Part shown: positions 5,527 through 6,630 of the stretch, in pieces
How positions within the stretch are numbered: the first letter of the stretch is position 1
Layout of the letters: each line of letters opens with the position of its first letter
Made by a program: the position numbers and the translations under genes
The notes under the pieces: generated by a model
Seen by the model: the letters and a program-made list of their open reading frames with translations, nothing else
Told to the model about the DNA's origin: nothing
Database searches by the model: none
Assembly: GCF_943913055.1 (NCBI RefSeq)
Contig: NZ_CALTWS010000154.1
Coordinates: 1-6,630, forward strand
DNA: 6,630 nucleotides
From: an uncultured Brevundimonas sp.
Lineage (GTDB): Bacteria; Pseudomonadota; Alphaproteobacteria; Caulobacterales; Caulobacteraceae
Direction of reading: 5' to 3'

Positions 5527-6531
5527 TCAGCGTACGTAGGCGTCCAGTTCAGCCAGATATCCAGCCCTTGTCTCGTTGGGCAGGAATGACCCCTCGAAGC
5601 TATTCCTCGCCATCTGCACGATCTGCTCGCGCGTCAGCCCGACCGCTTCGGCCAGCTGGCGATAGTTCTCGTTCACATAGCCGCCGAAATAGGCCGGGTC
5701 GTCGGAGTTCAGGGTGACGTGCAAACCCCGGCGCAGCATCTCGGGCACCGGATGGTGTCTCAGGTCATCGACGACGCAGAGCTTCAGATTGGACAGCGGA
5801 CAGACCGTCAGCGTCATCTGTTCGGCGGCCAGTCGCGCGATCAGGGTCTCGTCTTCCATCGATCGGTTGCCGTGGTCCATGCGGTCGATCTTCAGCAGGT
5901 CCAGCGCCTCATGCACATAGGCAGGCGGGCCTTCCTCCCCGGCATGGGCACACAGTTTCAGGCCCAGGTCGCGGGCGGCGGCGAACACACGCTGAAACTT
6001 CGACGGCGGGTGGCCCATCTCGGACGAATCCAGTCCCACGCCGATGAAGTGATGCAGATAAGGCCTGGCCATCTCGAGCGTGGCGAAGGCTTCGTCCTCG
6101 GTCAGGTGACGCAGGAAGCTCAGGATCAGACCGCTCGAGACGCCCAGTTCCGCCTTGGCCCGATCCATCCCCGCGATCAGCCCCTCGACCACGACGCCGA
6201 ACGGCACGCCGCGATCCGTATGGGTCTGAGGGTCGAAGAAGATTTCGGCGTGGCGCACATTGTCCGCCGCCGCCCGCTGGAAATAGGCGAAGGCCAGATC
6301 CTCGAAATCCTGCCGCGTCAGCAGCACCGCCGCCCCCGCATAATAGATGTCGAGGAAGTCCTGCAGGTTCGAAAAGTCATAGGCCGCCCGCACCGCCTCG
6401 ACGCTGTCATACGGGATTGCCACGCCGTTGCGCTGTGCCAGCTCGAACATCAGCTCGGGCTCCAGCGAGCCTTCGATATGCAGATGCAGTTCGGCCTTGG
6501 GCAGGCCGGTGATGAAGGCGTCGAGGGACAT
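5527..6531 (-). CDS. add: Adenine deaminase (adenosine deaminase superfamily)
   Basis: A 334-residue zinc amidohydrolase. Metal ligands are H16 and H18 in ELHLHIEGSL, H196 in CAHAGEEG and D277 in NSDDPAYFGGY; E199 is the catalytic acid and H220 lies in RMDHG. General annotation would say adenosine deaminase. However, EIFFDPQTHTDRG (96-108), DSSEMGHPPSKFQRVF (168-183), VCPLSNLKLCV and NSDDPAYFGGYVNENY resemble, from memory, the bacterial adenine deaminases typified by the Pseudomonas aeruginosa enzyme and by yeast Aah1. I therefore predict adenine to hypoxanthine plus ammonia (EC 3.5.4.2), a cytoplasmic purine salvage step. The ATG at 6531 has GGAG (6537-6540) five bases upstream. The polymerase gene follows on the same strand after 42 bases, but that gene's own SOS box suggests separate control. 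The add symbol is the customary one for the family. Confidence 0.9.
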   Translation of the reverse strand: MSLDAFITGLPKAELHLHIEGSLEPELMFELAQRNGVAIPYDSVEAVRAAYDFSNLQDFLDIYYAGAAVLLTRQDFEDLAFAYFQRAAADNVRHAEIFFDPQTHTDRGVPFGVVVEGLIAGMDRAKAELGVSSGLILSFLRHLTEDEAFATLEMARPYLHHFIGVGLDSSEMGHPPSKFQRVFAAARDLGLKLCAHAGEEGPPAYVHEALDLLKIDRMDHGNRSMEDETLIARLAAEQMTLTVCPLSNLKLCVVDDLRHHPVPEMLRRGLHVTLNSDDPAYFGGYVNENYRQLAEAVGLTREQIVQMARNSFEGSFLPNETRAGYLAELDAYVR

Positions 6532-6569
6532 TGAGGCTCCGAGGTTCGAAGGCCCAGCCTACCACTTTT

Positions 6570-6618
6570 CCTCCCCATGCAATGGGGAGGGGGACCACGA
6601 AGTGGTGGAGGGGGAGGC
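6570..6618. repeat. Palindromic C/G-rich intergenic repeat upstream of the deaminase gene
   Basis: Two adjacent hairpins are visible: CCTCCCCAT (6570-6578), loop GCA, ATGGGGAGG (6582-6590), a perfect 9-bp stem; and ACCAC (6594-6598), loop GAA, GTGGT (6602-6606). They are followed by GGAGGGGGAGG. The style recalls dispersed intergenic repeats of Caulobacterales. Read on the minus strand, the larger stem is followed by AAAA rather than U, so it is a poor terminator on that strand. The remaining bases of 6532-6630 hold the deaminase RBS and nothing else that I can support. I see no clear promoter. Confidence 0.65.
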
Positions 6619-6630
6619 GCGGGATCAAGG

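Noticed and set aside
4390..5589. Plus-strand open frame of 399 codons opposite the polymerase
   Set aside because: It is antisense to a gene with intact catalytic motifs, and its Pro/Arg/Gln-rich composition is typical of shadow frames.
5719..6534. Plus-strand open frame of 271 codons opposite the deaminase
   Set aside because: It mirrors the deaminase codon pattern exactly, has no family resemblance, and ends at the deaminase start.

Overview
The window is GC-rich and reads as the chromosome of an alphaproteobacterium, most likely of the Caulobacterales (Brevundimonas/Caulobacter type). Three things point there: a split-type glycine decarboxylase subunit, a LexA operator of the alphaproteobacterial form GTTC-N7-GTTC, and C/G-rich palindromic intergenic repeats. 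The genus is an inference from style, not from a search.

Layout from left to right. Positions 1-2734 (minus strand) hold the glycine cleavage operon in the order gcvT, gcvH, gcvPA, with gcvPA running off the left edge; gcvPB would be expected just beyond it. gcvT and gcvH are 9 bases apart. gcvH and gcvPA are separated by a nested palindromic repeat of about 135 bases. Upstream of gcvT (2735-3008) lie a probable promoter, a tandem glycine riboswitch of two full aptamers, and a short platform without a terminator. The 5' strand of aptamer 1 P1 is perfectly complementary over 9 bases to the gcvT ribosome-binding region, which suggests a glycine-ON translational switch.

A divergent plus-strand gene (3083-4120) encodes an alpha/beta-hydrolase of the hormone-sensitive-lipase (GDXG) family. 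It ends at a hairpin terminator shared with a convergent minus-strand gene (4171-5484) for a catalytically intact Y-family translesion DNA polymerase with an internal beta-clamp motif. A consensus LexA box lies 5 bases upstream of the polymerase start codon, so the gene should be SOS-induced and its mRNA may be nearly leaderless. Upstream on the same strand is a deaminase (5527-6531) of the adenosine deaminase superfamily whose sequence matches the bacterial adenine deaminase type (EC 3.5.4.2) better than true adenosine deaminase. The right end (6532-6630) is non-coding and carries a second palindromic repeat.

The genes fall into unrelated housekeeping units: one-carbon/glycine catabolism, ester hydrolysis, SOS mutagenesis and purine salvage. 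I see no phage, CRISPR, insertion sequence or defence system, and no wholly new system. The most informative points are regulatory: the riboswitch/RBS pairing, the LexA box against the start codon, and the palindrome splitting the gcv operon.
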